DNA of 64,000 bases from Phytoactinopolyspora halotolerans. GTDB taxonomy: Bacteria; Actinomycetota; Actinomycetes; Jiangellales; Jiangellaceae. The notes below the pieces were generated by a model, which searched no databases, had not been told where the DNA came from, and saw only the letters and a program-made list of their open reading frames with translations. The DNA is taken from the NCBI RefSeq assembly GCF_010550675.1, contig NZ_JAAGOA010000034.1:1-64000 (forward strand), read 5' to 3'. Made by a program: the position numbers and the translations under genes. Positions within the stretch are counted from its first letter, which is position 1. Every line of letters starts with the position of its first letter. Positions 1 through 7,567 of the stretch are shown here, piece by piece.

Positions 1-104
1 GGTTCAAGCAATGGCGCGGGATCGCCACCAGATACGACAAGTACGCCCGCACCTACCACGGCGGCGTCCTCCTGGCCGCCACCATCATCCTCGCCCGGCC
101 ATGA
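1..104 (+). CDS. IS5-type transposase, C-terminal end only
   Basis: The reading frame is open from the window edge to a TGA at 102-104 and ends FKQWRGIATRYDKYARTYHG followed by a hydrophobic tail. This is the characteristic C-terminus of IS5-superfamily DDE transposases, which cut and paste the element. Only the last 33 residues are in the window, so completeness and activity cannot be judged. The catalytic residues lie outside. The element end follows at once and has landed in an SDR gene copy. Confidence 0.85.
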   Translation, partial: FKQWRGIATRYDKYARTYHGGVLLAATIILARP

Positions 105-123
105 ATTAGGAGACACGCCCTAG
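105..123. mobile_element. Right end of the IS5-type element and its CTAG junction
   Basis: After the transposase stop the sequence reads AATTAGGAGACACGCC and then CTAG at 120-123. The form TAGGAGACACGCC resembles terminal inverted repeats of actinobacterial IS5-group elements. From CTAG onward the DNA matches the C-terminal part of the SDR gene at 1770-1860, so 119/120 is the element boundary. CTAG fits the YTAR-type target preference known for IS5 members. The left end is outside the window. Confidence 0.6.
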
Positions 124-210
124 GCCGCCGTCGATGATCACGTCCTGCCCGTTGATGTAGGACGCCTCGGCCGAGGCCAGAAAGGCGACCACGTCCGCGA
201 CGTCGTCGGC
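120..210 (-). pseudogene. 90-base remnant of a duplicated SDR gene
   Basis: Bases 121-210 match 1771-1860 of the intact SDR gene with only two differences (positions 127 and 156). Read on the minus strand they encode TADDVADVVAFLASAEAS and INGQDVIIDGGL, the conserved C-terminal segment of classical SDRs. The match ends at the IS boundary on one side and stops abruptly at 210 on the other. There is no start, no Rossmann motif and no catalytic Tyr-Lys, so the piece is non-functional. It probably came from an IS-linked duplication or recombination. Confidence 0.85.
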
Positions 211-305
211 AGTTGTGACGGTCGGCGACTGCCTCGGCGCCGCAGGCCCAGTCCTCGTCGGCGCCGCCTCGGCGGCGGCCACCGGCTGGACTATACCTCT
301 CCTCG

Positions 306-409
306 CTCTCAGATGTCGGTCGGCGATTGCAGATATGTCGGTCAGACTGGCTCTCAAATGTCGGTTGGCATGTGTAGATGTGTCGGCTGCTTTACCTCTG
401 AAATGTCAT
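306..409. repeat. Direct repeats with 22-23 base period upstream of AAA/DUF4143 gene
   Basis: TGTCGG occurs at 314, 336, 359 and 381, and the variant TGTCAT at 404, giving spacings of 22, 23, 22 and 23 bases. A longer unit starting CTCTCA(G/A)ATG or CTCTGAAATG begins at 306, 351 and 396, exactly 45 bases apart. Two DNA turns per unit would place every copy on one face of the helix. The array ends 19 bases before the ATG of the ATPase gene, so it is a likely operator. Bases 211-305 show nothing recognisable. Confidence 0.6.
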
Positions 410-427
410 CTGCCCAGGGAGGATCCT

Positions 428-1683
428 ATGGCGGAAACACTGATTCCACGGCGAGTGGCAGACCTAGCCATTGAGTTCCTCGATAGCTTTCGAGTCTTGA
501 TCTCAACGGACCGCGACAGTCCGGAAAGACCACCCTGCTACAGCAACTGAACGCCGAGCGTCAAGGTACCTACTTGACGCTTGACGACGGCGCGTTCCGT
601 GCATCAGCGCGAGCCGACCCTGGGGTGTTCATCGCGGACGGGCCACGACCCATGTTGATCGACGAAGTCCAACGCGGTGGGGACGATCTCGTGCTGGCGA
701 TCAAGTCAGCCGTCGATCGTGACACACAGCGCGGCCAGTTCGTGCTGGCGGGATCCACGCGTTTCCTGTCTACGCCGTCCCTGAGCGAGTCGCTGCCTGG
801 GCGAGCTGGAATTCTTGAAGTTTGGCCGTTCTCCGAACAAGAGCTGGCCGACAGCACCGCATCGTTCCTGAGCACCGCATTCAGCCAAGCCGACGAGTTA
901 CGCTCGGCGGGTCCAAGTAAGTATGAGCGACATGACTACTTTGAGCTCATCTGCCGCGGCTCGTATCCAGAACCTGTCGCGATGCGATCCCAGCTGGCAC
1001 GCGATGAGTGGTACCGAACCTACCTTCAGGCCGTCATCGACACAGACATTCGAGAGATGGCTCGCATAGAAGAATCGAGCAACCTGGGGCAACTGCTACA
1101 ACTATCAGCCGCCAACACTGCTCAGGAGATCAACACAGTCAAGACCGCCAGCGACCTACAACTACACCGGACCACCGTCACTCGCTACCTCAACTTGCTC
1201 GAGACCGTCTTCTTGATCCGTTTTCTCCCGGCGTGGTCACGGAACCTGACTGCCCGCACCACGCACCGCCCCAAGCTTCATGTCACCGACACTGGTTTAG
1301 CGGCACACTTGGTATCGGTGGACGCCGAAGGACTGGCAGCACGGGTGTCGCCTGCAAGGGGCCCCCTCGTGGAATCGTTCGTCGTCAACGAACTAGCGAA
1401 GCAAGCTACGTGGTCACCGTTTCCGGTGCGCCTCTACCATTGGCGTGTTAGTCGCGGGCCCGAGGTCGATCTCGTCGCCGAACGGACCAACGGCCGGATC
1501 ATCGGTTTCGAGGTCAAGTCCACCGATGCGATCAACCGTGACGACTTCAGAGGCCTAACGACGCTGCGTGATCGTCTTGGCGATGATTTCGTTCATGGAT
1601 TCGTGTGCTACACCGGTCCCCGCACATTGTCCTTTGGAGACCGGCTCACTGCCATCCCGATCAGCGCACTGTGGGACCGCTGA
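428..1683 (+). pseudogene. AAA ATPase with DUF4143 domain, frameshifted near base 503
   Basis: The ATG at 428 opens MAETLIPRRVADLAIEFLDS and runs to RVLI, after which the frame is lost. In the frame beginning at 505 the text resumes as NGPRQSGKTTLLQQLNAE, a Walker A motif, and continues to the TGA at 1683. One missing base near 503 explains the break. The restored protein would be about 418 residues with Walker B (PMLIDEVQ), a DUF4143 region around LNLLETVFLIRFLPAW, and a C-terminal PD-(D/E)XK-like end (EVDLV and GFEVKS). Family members are common single-gene accessory ATPases of uncertain role. The lesion may be real decay or a base-calling error; a downstream-only product would lack the P-loop. 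Confidence 0.8.
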
Positions 1684-1734
1684 GCGCCGCCTGATCGTTT
1701 CCACGGACTCTGCCCCATCGGGTTCCGGGCCGCG

Positions 1735-2511
1735 TCATCCCACCCGATCGGCCTGCGGGATCGCAGCGACTAGGCCTCCGTCGATGATCACGTCCTGCCC
1801 GTTGACGTAGGACGCCTCGGCCGAGGCCAGAAAGGCGACCACGTCCGCGACGTCGTCGGCGGTGCCCACACGCCCGGCGGCGATGTCAGCGACGACGGCG
1901 GCCTGCGCCTCCGCGGAGACGTTGGCGTGGAACATCGGTGTCTCGATGTACCCGGGGCTCACGGAGTTGACCCGCACTCTCCTGGGCGCAAGCTCTGCGG
2001 CGAGGGTGTGTGCGAGGTTATGTACGGCCGCCTTGGTCAACGCGTATACCGAGGCGCCGGGTAGGCCACGATGCAGCGTCCACGACGCGTTGATCACGAT
2101 CGACGCGTGGCCGGACAGCAGCGGGAGCATCTTTTGAACGGTGAAGTAGACCCCTTTGAGGTTGATCCCCACGACGCGGTCGAACTCGTCCTCCGTGACG
2201 TCGGCGATCGGCTGGAAGGAGGCGACTCCTGCGTTGGCGAAGACGACGTCGAGCCGGCCATGCCGTTCCCGGATGGCAGCGGCGAGCGCGTCCAGGTCAC
2301 CCAGGTTCGCCGCGTCTCCGGCGACGGCCAGCAGCCTGTCTCCGGCGGCCAGGCCCTCGACCGCTGTTTCCAGCCGAGCCTTGTCCCGGCCGGTGATGAC
2401 CACATGTGCGCCTTCGGCCAGCAGCCGCCGCGCCGTGGCCAGTCCCATGCCGCTCGTGCCGCCGGTGATGAGCGCGATCTTGTCCTCGAATCGGTGTGTG
2501 TTCGCTGTCAT
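1735..2511 (-). CDS. SDR family oxidoreductase
   Basis: A 258-residue classical short-chain dehydrogenase. It has the cofactor motif TGGTSGMG near residue 14, the NAG motif (FANAGVASF), catalytic Ser and YALTK (Tyr-x-x-x-Lys) near residue 155, and the usual C-terminal GQDVIIDGG. The substrate cannot be predicted. I chose the ATG at 2511 because the fold starts just after it; an ATG at 2559 would add 16 unconserved residues. It lies 70 bases downstream of an XRE regulator on the same strand and could be its target. Its 3' part is the source of the truncated copy beside the IS element. Confidence 0.9.
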   Translation of the reverse strand: MTANTHRFEDKIALITGGTSGMGLATARRLLAEGAHVVITGRDKARLETAVEGLAAGDRLLAVAGDAANLGDLDALAAAIRERHGRLDVVFANAGVASFQPIADVTEDEFDRVVGINLKGVYFTVQKMLPLLSGHASIVINASWTLHRGLPGASVYALTKAAVHNLAHTLAAELAPRRVRVNSVSPGYIETPMFHANVSAEAQAAVVADIAAGRVGTADDVADVVAFLASAEASYVNGQDVIIDGGLVAAIPQADRVG

Positions 2512-2581
2512 GAGATCCAGGCTGCGGCCTGCGGCACGATCCAGGCAGTGCGCAGTCAACCTGTGAGTGGCACCACCACCC

Positions 2582-3430
2582 TCATCCGGCGGTTCGTTCC
2601 GGCACGGACACGCCGGTTCCCAGCAACCCGTTCAGCCGATCCCCGGTTCCGGTTCCGGGCCGCGGGTTGTACAGCTCCAGGTACCAGTCCGGACGATCGG
2701 CGACCACCAGCGGCGTCATGTCGAAGATCAGCTCGCCCACGTCGGGGTGGCGGACGGCCTTCACCGCCTGAACGGGTGCGGCGACGTCGTGCCGCTCCCA
2801 CAGCTCGGCGAACTCGGGGCTGACGGCGCTGAGCTCGGCGACGACCCGGTGGAACTCCGCGTCGTCGGGGAAGTGCGCGGCATCGGCACGGAATGCGGCC
2901 ACCACCGCCGGCGCGACCGATGCCCAGTGCACGTGCACGCTGCGGTACCGGGTATTGGTGAAGAACGTGAACAGGCAGTTGTGATCGGTGTCGCCGTAGC
3001 CGAGCACCGTCCGCGCGGCGTCGTTCACCGCAAGCAGGTTCCAATACCGGTCGCGCAGCAGCGCCGGCGGGCGCCACGAATCGAGCAGGTGCCGCAGTTC
3101 AGGGGTGACCGCGTCACCCCGGGTGCAGCCGGCTGGAGGCGGATTGAGCCCGGCGAGCAGGTAGAGGTGCGCGCGCTCGGACTCGGACAGGCGCAGTGCC
3201 GAGCTGATCGCGTCCAGCACCTCGGCCGAGACGTTGATGTCGCGGCCCTGTTCGAGCCAGGTGTACCAGGAGACGCCCACACCCGCCAGCACGGCGACCT
3301 CTTCACGGCGCAGGCCGGGCGTGCGGCGCTTGCCCGCCGTCGGCATCCCGACGTCCGCCGGGGTGAGCCGCGCCCGCCGGCTGCGCAAGAAGTCACGCAG
3401 CTGCTCACGGTCACCAGAACGTGTGCTCAC
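2582..3430 (-). CDS. XRE-family regulator with MmyB-like ligand domain
   Basis: About 282 residues. The N-terminal helix-turn-helix (RTPGLRREEVAVLAGVGVSW, then YTWLEQGRDINVS) is followed by an MmyB-like domain (LLRDRYWNLLAVNDAARTVL, then FPDDAEFHRVVAELSAVSPEF). Related proteins bind a fatty-acid-like ligand and control a neighbouring oxidoreductase. Here the adjacent SDR gene downstream fits that pattern. The start is uncertain: GTG codons at 3439, 3436 and 3430 are in frame and none has a clear Shine-Dalgarno sequence; the last is used. A long palindrome lies directly upstream. Confidence 0.88.
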   Translation of the reverse strand: MSTRSGDREQLRDFLRSRRARLTPADVGMPTAGKRRTPGLRREEVAVLAGVGVSWYTWLEQGRDINVSAEVLDAISSALRLSESERAHLYLLAGLNPPPAGCTRGDAVTPELRHLLDSWRPPALLRDRYWNLLAVNDAARTVLGYGDTDHNCLFTFFTNTRYRSVHVHWASVAPAVVAAFRADAAHFPDDAEFHRVVAELSAVSPEFAELWERHDVAAPVQAVKAVRHPDVGELIFDMTPLVVADRPDWYLELYNPRPGTGTGDRLNGLLGTGVSVPERTAG

Positions 3431-3454
3431 GAGCACCACACTAAGCGGGCGTCT

Positions 3455-3509
3455 CCATGATCATGAACACTTACCGTGCTATGCGAACGGGAAGTGTTCA
3501 TGATCATGG
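3455..3509. repeat. Nested palindrome, copy A (18-base perfect arms)
   Basis: The left arm CCATGATCATGAACACTT (3455-3472) is perfectly complementary to the right arm at 3492-3509. Inside the 19-base loop is a second inverted repeat, CCGT-N9-ACGG (3474-3490). The right arm abuts the stop codon of the flavin dehydrogenase gene (TGA read from 3512-3510). The same nested design occurs at 50624-50678, also at the stop codon of an FAD enzyme. It could act as a terminator or as a protein-binding site for the XRE gene that starts downstream. Confidence 0.8.
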
Positions 3510-5165
3510 TCAGGCGATGGCGGCTGCGGCCGCTTGACCGGCAATGCGGCCGGAGAACAGGCAGCCGCCGAGGAAGGTTCCTTCCAAGGCACGGTAGCCG
3601 TGCATCCCCCCGCCGCCGAACCCGGCGACCTCCCCAGCCGCATACAGTCCGGGGATCGGTTCGCCGACGTCGTCCAACACCCTGGCCGAAAGATCGGTGT
3701 GCAGCCCACCCAGTGTCTTCCGGGTCAGGATCGATAGTCGCACCGCCACCAGCGGTCCCGCGTCCGGATCCAGGATCGCGTGCGGCGCGGTGACGCGCAT
3801 CAGCCGGTCACCCACATACCGCCGGGCTTCCCGCACGGCCTTGACCTGGGCGTCTTTGCCGAGACCGGTCAGCACTTGATCGTCGCGTGCGACGATCTCC
3901 CGCTCCAGCGCCGTGGAATCCACCAGCTCCTCACCCACCAGCTCGTTCATGGCGTGCACCAGCTCAGGAAGGGTACGCCGCACCACCACGTCGCCGCCGT
4001 GCCGGACGAACGCACCCACCGGCCCTGTCATCACCGAGCCGCGCCGCTGCAGCAGTCCCAGCAAGTCCCGCGAGGTGAGGTCGGGGTTCTGCTCGGACCC
4101 GGACAGCGCGAACTCCTTGGTGAGGATCCGCCGGTTGAGGACGAACCAGGAGTGGCTGTACCCGCTGCGGGCTACGTGAGCCAGCGCGCCGAGGGTGTCG
4201 AACCCGGGAAAGAGCGGTGCCGGCAGCCGTCGGCCGGTCGCGTCGAGCCACAGCGGCGACGGACCGGACAGCACACGCACCCCGTGCCCGTTCCACACCG
4301 GTGTGTGGTTCGCCAGTCCTTCGGGGTAGTGCCACATCCGGTCCATGTTGATCACGCCGCCCCCCGCGGCCTCCGCCGTCTCGAGCATCCGCCCGTCGAC
4401 GCAGTCCGGGACGCCCGACAGCAGATGCCGTGGCGGCTCCCCCATCCGGGACGGCCAGTTCCTGCGCACGAGTTCATGGTTGGCGCCGATGCCGCCCGAG
4501 GTGACGACGACGGCCTGCGCCCGGATCTCGAAGTCACCGACGACGGTTCGCGGGCTCGGCCTGCCACGCTCCGCGCCGCTGGGTTCCAGCACCTCGCCAC
4601 GGACACCGGCCACCGCATCGCCGTCTTTGATCAGTCCGGTCACCCGATGCCGCCAGCGCACCCCGGCCAGGCCGTGCTCTTCAGCGAAACGCAGGCGCCG
4701 GATGAACGGCTCCAGCACTCCCGGGCCCGTGCCCCAGGTGACGTGGAACCGGGGCACCGAGTTCCCCGGGCCGCTCGCCAGTGAGCCGCCCCGCTCGGCC
4801 CATTGCACCAGCGGGAACAGCCGCAAGCCCAGCCCGTGCAGCCACGACCGCTTCTCGCCGGCGGCGAACTCGACATAGGCCTGCGCCCACTTCTTCGGCC
4901 ACTCATCCTCCGGGCGGTCGAAGCCGGCCGAGCCGAGCCAGTCCTGCCACGCCAGCTCCAAGGAGTCCCGGATTCCGAGCCGGCGCTGCTCCGGCGAGTC
5001 GACCAGGAACAGGCCGCCGAAGGACCAGTGCGCTTGCCCGCCCAGCGAAGCCTGCGGCTCCTGCTCGACCAGCACCACGCGTTTACCGGCCGCGACCAGT
5101 TCCGCGGTGACCACCAGGCCTGCCAGGCCCGCTCCTACGACGACCACGTCGGCGTCGTCAGCCAC
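3510..5165 (-). CDS. FAD-binding dehydrogenase (3-ketosteroid-dehydrogenase-like fold)
   Basis: 551 residues. The N-terminus has a Rossmann dinucleotide motif (VVVGAGLAGLVVTAELVAAG) and the acidic ribose-binding end VLVEQ. A second FAD-contact block lies at the C-terminus (PGLYAAGEVAGFGGGGMHG and LEGTFLGGCLFSGRIAG). This arrangement is that of the FAD-binding dehydrogenase group related to succinate/ketosteroid dehydrogenases. The electron acceptor and substrate are unknown. GTG at 5165 is chosen because GGGAGG sits eight bases before it; an in-frame GTG at 5174 would lie on that ribosome site. It is transcribed alone. Confidence 0.88.
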   Translation of the reverse strand: MADDADVVVVGAGLAGLVVTAELVAAGKRVVLVEQEPQASLGGQAHWSFGGLFLVDSPEQRRLGIRDSLELAWQDWLGSAGFDRPEDEWPKKWAQAYVEFAAGEKRSWLHGLGLRLFPLVQWAERGGSLASGPGNSVPRFHVTWGTGPGVLEPFIRRLRFAEEHGLAGVRWRHRVTGLIKDGDAVAGVRGEVLEPSGAERGRPSPRTVVGDFEIRAQAVVVTSGGIGANHELVRRNWPSRMGEPPRHLLSGVPDCVDGRMLETAEAAGGGVINMDRMWHYPEGLANHTPVWNGHGVRVLSGPSPLWLDATGRRLPAPLFPGFDTLGALAHVARSGYSHSWFVLNRRILTKEFALSGSEQNPDLTSRDLLGLLQRRGSVMTGPVGAFVRHGGDVVVRRTLPELVHAMNELVGEELVDSTALEREIVARDDQVLTGLGKDAQVKAVREARRYVGDRLMRVTAPHAILDPDAGPLVAVRLSILTRKTLGGLHTDLSARVLDDVGEPIPGLYAAGEVAGFGGGGMHGYRALEGTFLGGCLFSGRIAGQAAAAAIA

Positions 5166-5310
5166 TCGTCTCACCTCCCGAGTCGGTTCTACGGAGTGTA
5201 GAGGTCGAACCGGTCAGTCAGGGTTGTGGTTTTCCACACCCCTGGCGCTGCGGTGTATCCGCCGGACTGTGCGGCTGACCTCATGGCCCTGACCTGCACG
5301 GATTCGTAGC

Positions 5311-5817
5311 GTGACGGATGTGATAGAAACACGACCCACATCCGCACGCGTTCCGCTGCTCGTGTCCGACGACGCATCTCCGCCGTCCGACGGCATGGTC
5401 GGCCTCGCCGTCGACCTCATGGAGAAGCTCGGGAGCGTGGGCGCGGGCCTCGCCGTCGCACTGGAGAATCTGTTCCCGCCTATCCCAAGTGAGATCATCC
5501 TGCCCTTAGCGGGCTTCACTGCCAGTCAGGGCGAGATGAGCCTCGCCGCCGCAATCGCCTGGACTACCGTTGGCTCGGTGGTCGGTGCTCTGACGTTGTA
5601 TCTGGTCGGAGCCTTGATCGGCCGCGACCGGGTCCGCGCCATCGGCGAGCGGCTGCCGTTTCCCACACGGCCGGATACAGCCGCCGCGTGCTGGCCGTGC
5701 TCCGCTACTTGGGGGCCTGAGCCGAGCGAGATGACGTTCGTCCATTTCCGTCAGCTTCGCGCAATTCGGCCCAACCCGTACCCCTGGAGCGTGATCCGAC
5801 GTTTACCTAAGGGGTGA
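5311..5817 (+). pseudogene. DedA-family membrane protein, truncated
   Basis: Residues 30-117 match the start of DedA/SNARE-associated proteins: VDLMEKLGSVGAGLAVALEN, LFPPIPSEIILPLAGF and TLYLVGALIGRD. The similarity stops near base 5661 in LPF. What follows is proline- and arginine-rich and has no membrane helices. Full DedA proteins are about 200-220 residues with several more helices and a conserved G-x-x-x-R region, all absent here. I read this as a gene cut by a deletion. Another frame at 5685-5718 ends RRVLAVLRYLGA-stop and may be the tail of a different lost gene. Confidence 0.65.
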
Positions 5818-5834
5818 TAGTCGCGCGAGCTTAG

Positions 5835-6485
5835 GTGGAGCCCTTGGATTCGGTAGCACGACGGAACGCGGAGTCGCTGCTCCCAGCCCAGGAAGAGCCC
5901 GTCCGCGGAACCGAACAGTTCGCTCATGTCTTGGCCGCCGCACAGGCGAATGCCGGCTGGGCATTCGAACGGATCTTCCACCTGTTCGCCCCACGGGTCC
6001 GGAGCTTTCTGCAGGCGCGCGGATCGCTCGAACCGGACGAGTTGACCAACGATGTCTTCATGGCGGTGTTCCGCGCCGTGGCCAGGTTCGAAGGAGACGA
6101 GTCCGCGTTCCGGGCCTGGTTGTTCACCATTGCGCACCACCGCCTGATCGATGAGCGTCGCCAGCACGCCCGCCGGGGGTCGGTCGTCCCGTCCGATCTG
6201 ACGGAATACCACGACGAGTCCGGCGGCGACGTCGAGTCCGAGGCGATGGCCATTCTGGACCGCGACTGGGTCGGCGACCTGCTCTCGCAGCTCGTGCCCG
6301 CCCAGCGGGACGTGTTACTGCTGCGCGTCGTCGCGGATCTCACCGTCGATCAGATCGCGCACGTCGTCGGGAAGAGTCCTGGGGCGGTGAAGGCGCTGCA
6401 ACGGCGCGGCCTCGGCGCTCTACGGCGACTCCTTGAACAGCAGGGCGTACCCCTACAGCGGTCCACGGACGTTTTTCAGGATTGA
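5835..6485 (+). CDS. ECF-type RNA polymerase sigma factor
   Basis: 216 residues with a GTG start. Region 2 is visible at about 45-105 (FERIFHLFAPRVRSFLQARG to AFRAWLFTIAHHRLIDERRQ). Region 4 is at about 155-205 (LVPAQRDVLLLRVVADLTVD, QIAHVVGKSPGAVKALQRRG), the helix-turn-helix that reads the -35 element. There is no SnoaL or other extra domain. The next gene starts one base after its stop, so the two are translationally linked, and that gene product is probably a membrane-bound partner or anti-sigma factor. Confidence 0.92.
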   Translation: MEPLDSVARRNAESLLPAQEEPVRGTEQFAHVLAAAQANAGWAFERIFHLFAPRVRSFLQARGSLEPDELTNDVFMAVFRAVARFEGDESAFRAWLFTIAHHRLIDERRQHARRGSVVPSDLTEYHDESGGDVESEAMAILDRDWVGDLLSQLVPAQRDVLLLRVVADLTVDQIAHVVGKSPGAVKALQRRGLGALRRLLEQQGVPLQRSTDVFQD

Positions 6486-6486
6486 G

Positions 6487-7455
6487 ATGGGTATACAACG
6501 AGACCTCGACGAACTGGACGACCGGACCGCAGAAGATCTGCTCTCCGGGCGGTTCCGTGGCGACGACGTCGGCTTGGACGACCTCGCCACGTTCGTCGAC
6601 GAACTGCGCGCCGGAGCCGCCGGTGCCGCTCCGCCCGCGGCACGTCCGGATCTGACCGCCGTCTTCCGGTCCGGTCTGCCGACGGAGCCCGCCCACGCGG
6701 CGACGGCCGTCGCACCCCCGCCTCGGTGGCGACCCAAGCACAGAAGGCGGCCCGCCTTTACCGGCCTCGGCGCGGCACTCGCCTCGGCCACCGGGAAGGT
6801 GCTTCTGGGCACAGCTGCCGCGGTCGTGACCGTCGGCGCCGCGCACGTGGCAGAGGTGGTCCGGATACCCGGATTGCCAGGTCCCGCCCCCGTGGCGGAA
6901 GAGAGCCCGCTCGGAGAAGGTTCGGAGGCCACGAGCGAAAGCGACCAACCGGCTCAGGAAGCCGGTGCGTCGGCAGAACCCGAGGCGGTCGAAGCTCCGG
7001 GGTTCAGCGCGGACGGCCGGTCCGCAGCGGACACCGAGACCGCCCCGGCCGATCACACTGGGGACAACCCGGGGTCAGACGACTCCGGGGACGACGGCTC
7101 CGCCGACACCGAACACGCCCACGGATGCGCCGAGGGGGACGAGGGCGACGACGAGGCTGCCGACGGCGAGGATGAGGCGTCCGACGGCGGGCAACAGACC
7201 GGCTCGGAGGTCTCCGAAGAGGCCGCCGAGGACGGCGGTCCGGCACACGAGCAGACACCTCCGGCCTGCTCCGATGACGACGAGAAGGACTCCGATGGGA
7301 AGGACAAGCCGGACACCCCTGCCAACACGGTGAGCCCCTCGCCCGGTCCCGATTCGAACCCCTCCGACGAGCGCAAGCCCGAGACCGTGCCGCAGGGCGG
7401 CGGCGACAAGGGAGACGTACGCCGGCCGGAACCGCCGAGCGGGGAACGGCCGTGA
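6487..7455 (+). CDS. Acidic single-pass membrane protein, probable sigma-factor partner
   Basis: 322 residues from the ATG at 6487, one base after the sigma-factor stop. The cytoplasmic N-terminus (about residues 1-95) contains ELDDRTAEDLLSGRF and FVDELRAG. This is followed by an Ala/Val-rich segment (ATGKVLLGTAAAVVTVGAAH, then VAEVVRIPGLPG) and a roughly 200-residue tail dominated by Asp, Glu, Pro and Ser. No zinc-finger anti-sigma motif is visible. The membrane segment closely resembles that of the protein at 18534-19319. Position suggests control of the sigma factor, but the function is not demonstrated by any known domain. Confidence 0.75.
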   Translation: MGIQRDLDELDDRTAEDLLSGRFRGDDVGLDDLATFVDELRAGAAGAAPPAARPDLTAVFRSGLPTEPAHAATAVAPPPRWRPKHRRRPAFTGLGAALASATGKVLLGTAAAVVTVGAAHVAEVVRIPGLPGPAPVAEESPLGEGSEATSESDQPAQEAGASAEPEAVEAPGFSADGRSAADTETAPADHTGDNPGSDDSGDDGSADTEHAHGCAEGDEGDDEAADGEDEASDGGQQTGSEVSEEAAEDGGPAHEQTPPACSDDDEKDSDGKDKPDTPANTVSPSPGPDSNPSDERKPETVPQGGGDKGDVRRPEPPSGERP

Positions 7456-7529
7456 TGTCCGGGGCCGCTGCCGCCTGATCTCCCATCGACGCGACCCGTC
7501 AGCCTCGCCCCTCCCCGGGACGCTGCGGC

Positions 7530-7567
7530 GTACGCAACCCTTCCCGGGGGTTCAGCGTCTAACTGAC
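7530..7567 (+). promoter_or_regulatory. Possible ECF promoter giving a leaderless lipoprotein mRNA
   Basis: GCAACCC is followed after about 16 bases by GTCTAAC, then four bases later by the ATG at 7568. The two boxes resemble actinobacterial ECF promoters (GCAAC and CGTCT-like). If used, transcription would begin at or next to the start codon. The neighbouring sigma factor is an obvious candidate for reading it. Confidence 0.35.

Noticed and set aside
6900-7450. Possible CRISPR or tandem-repeat array in the acidic tail region
   Set aside because: The bases are biased but not periodic; there are no repeats of constant length or spacers.
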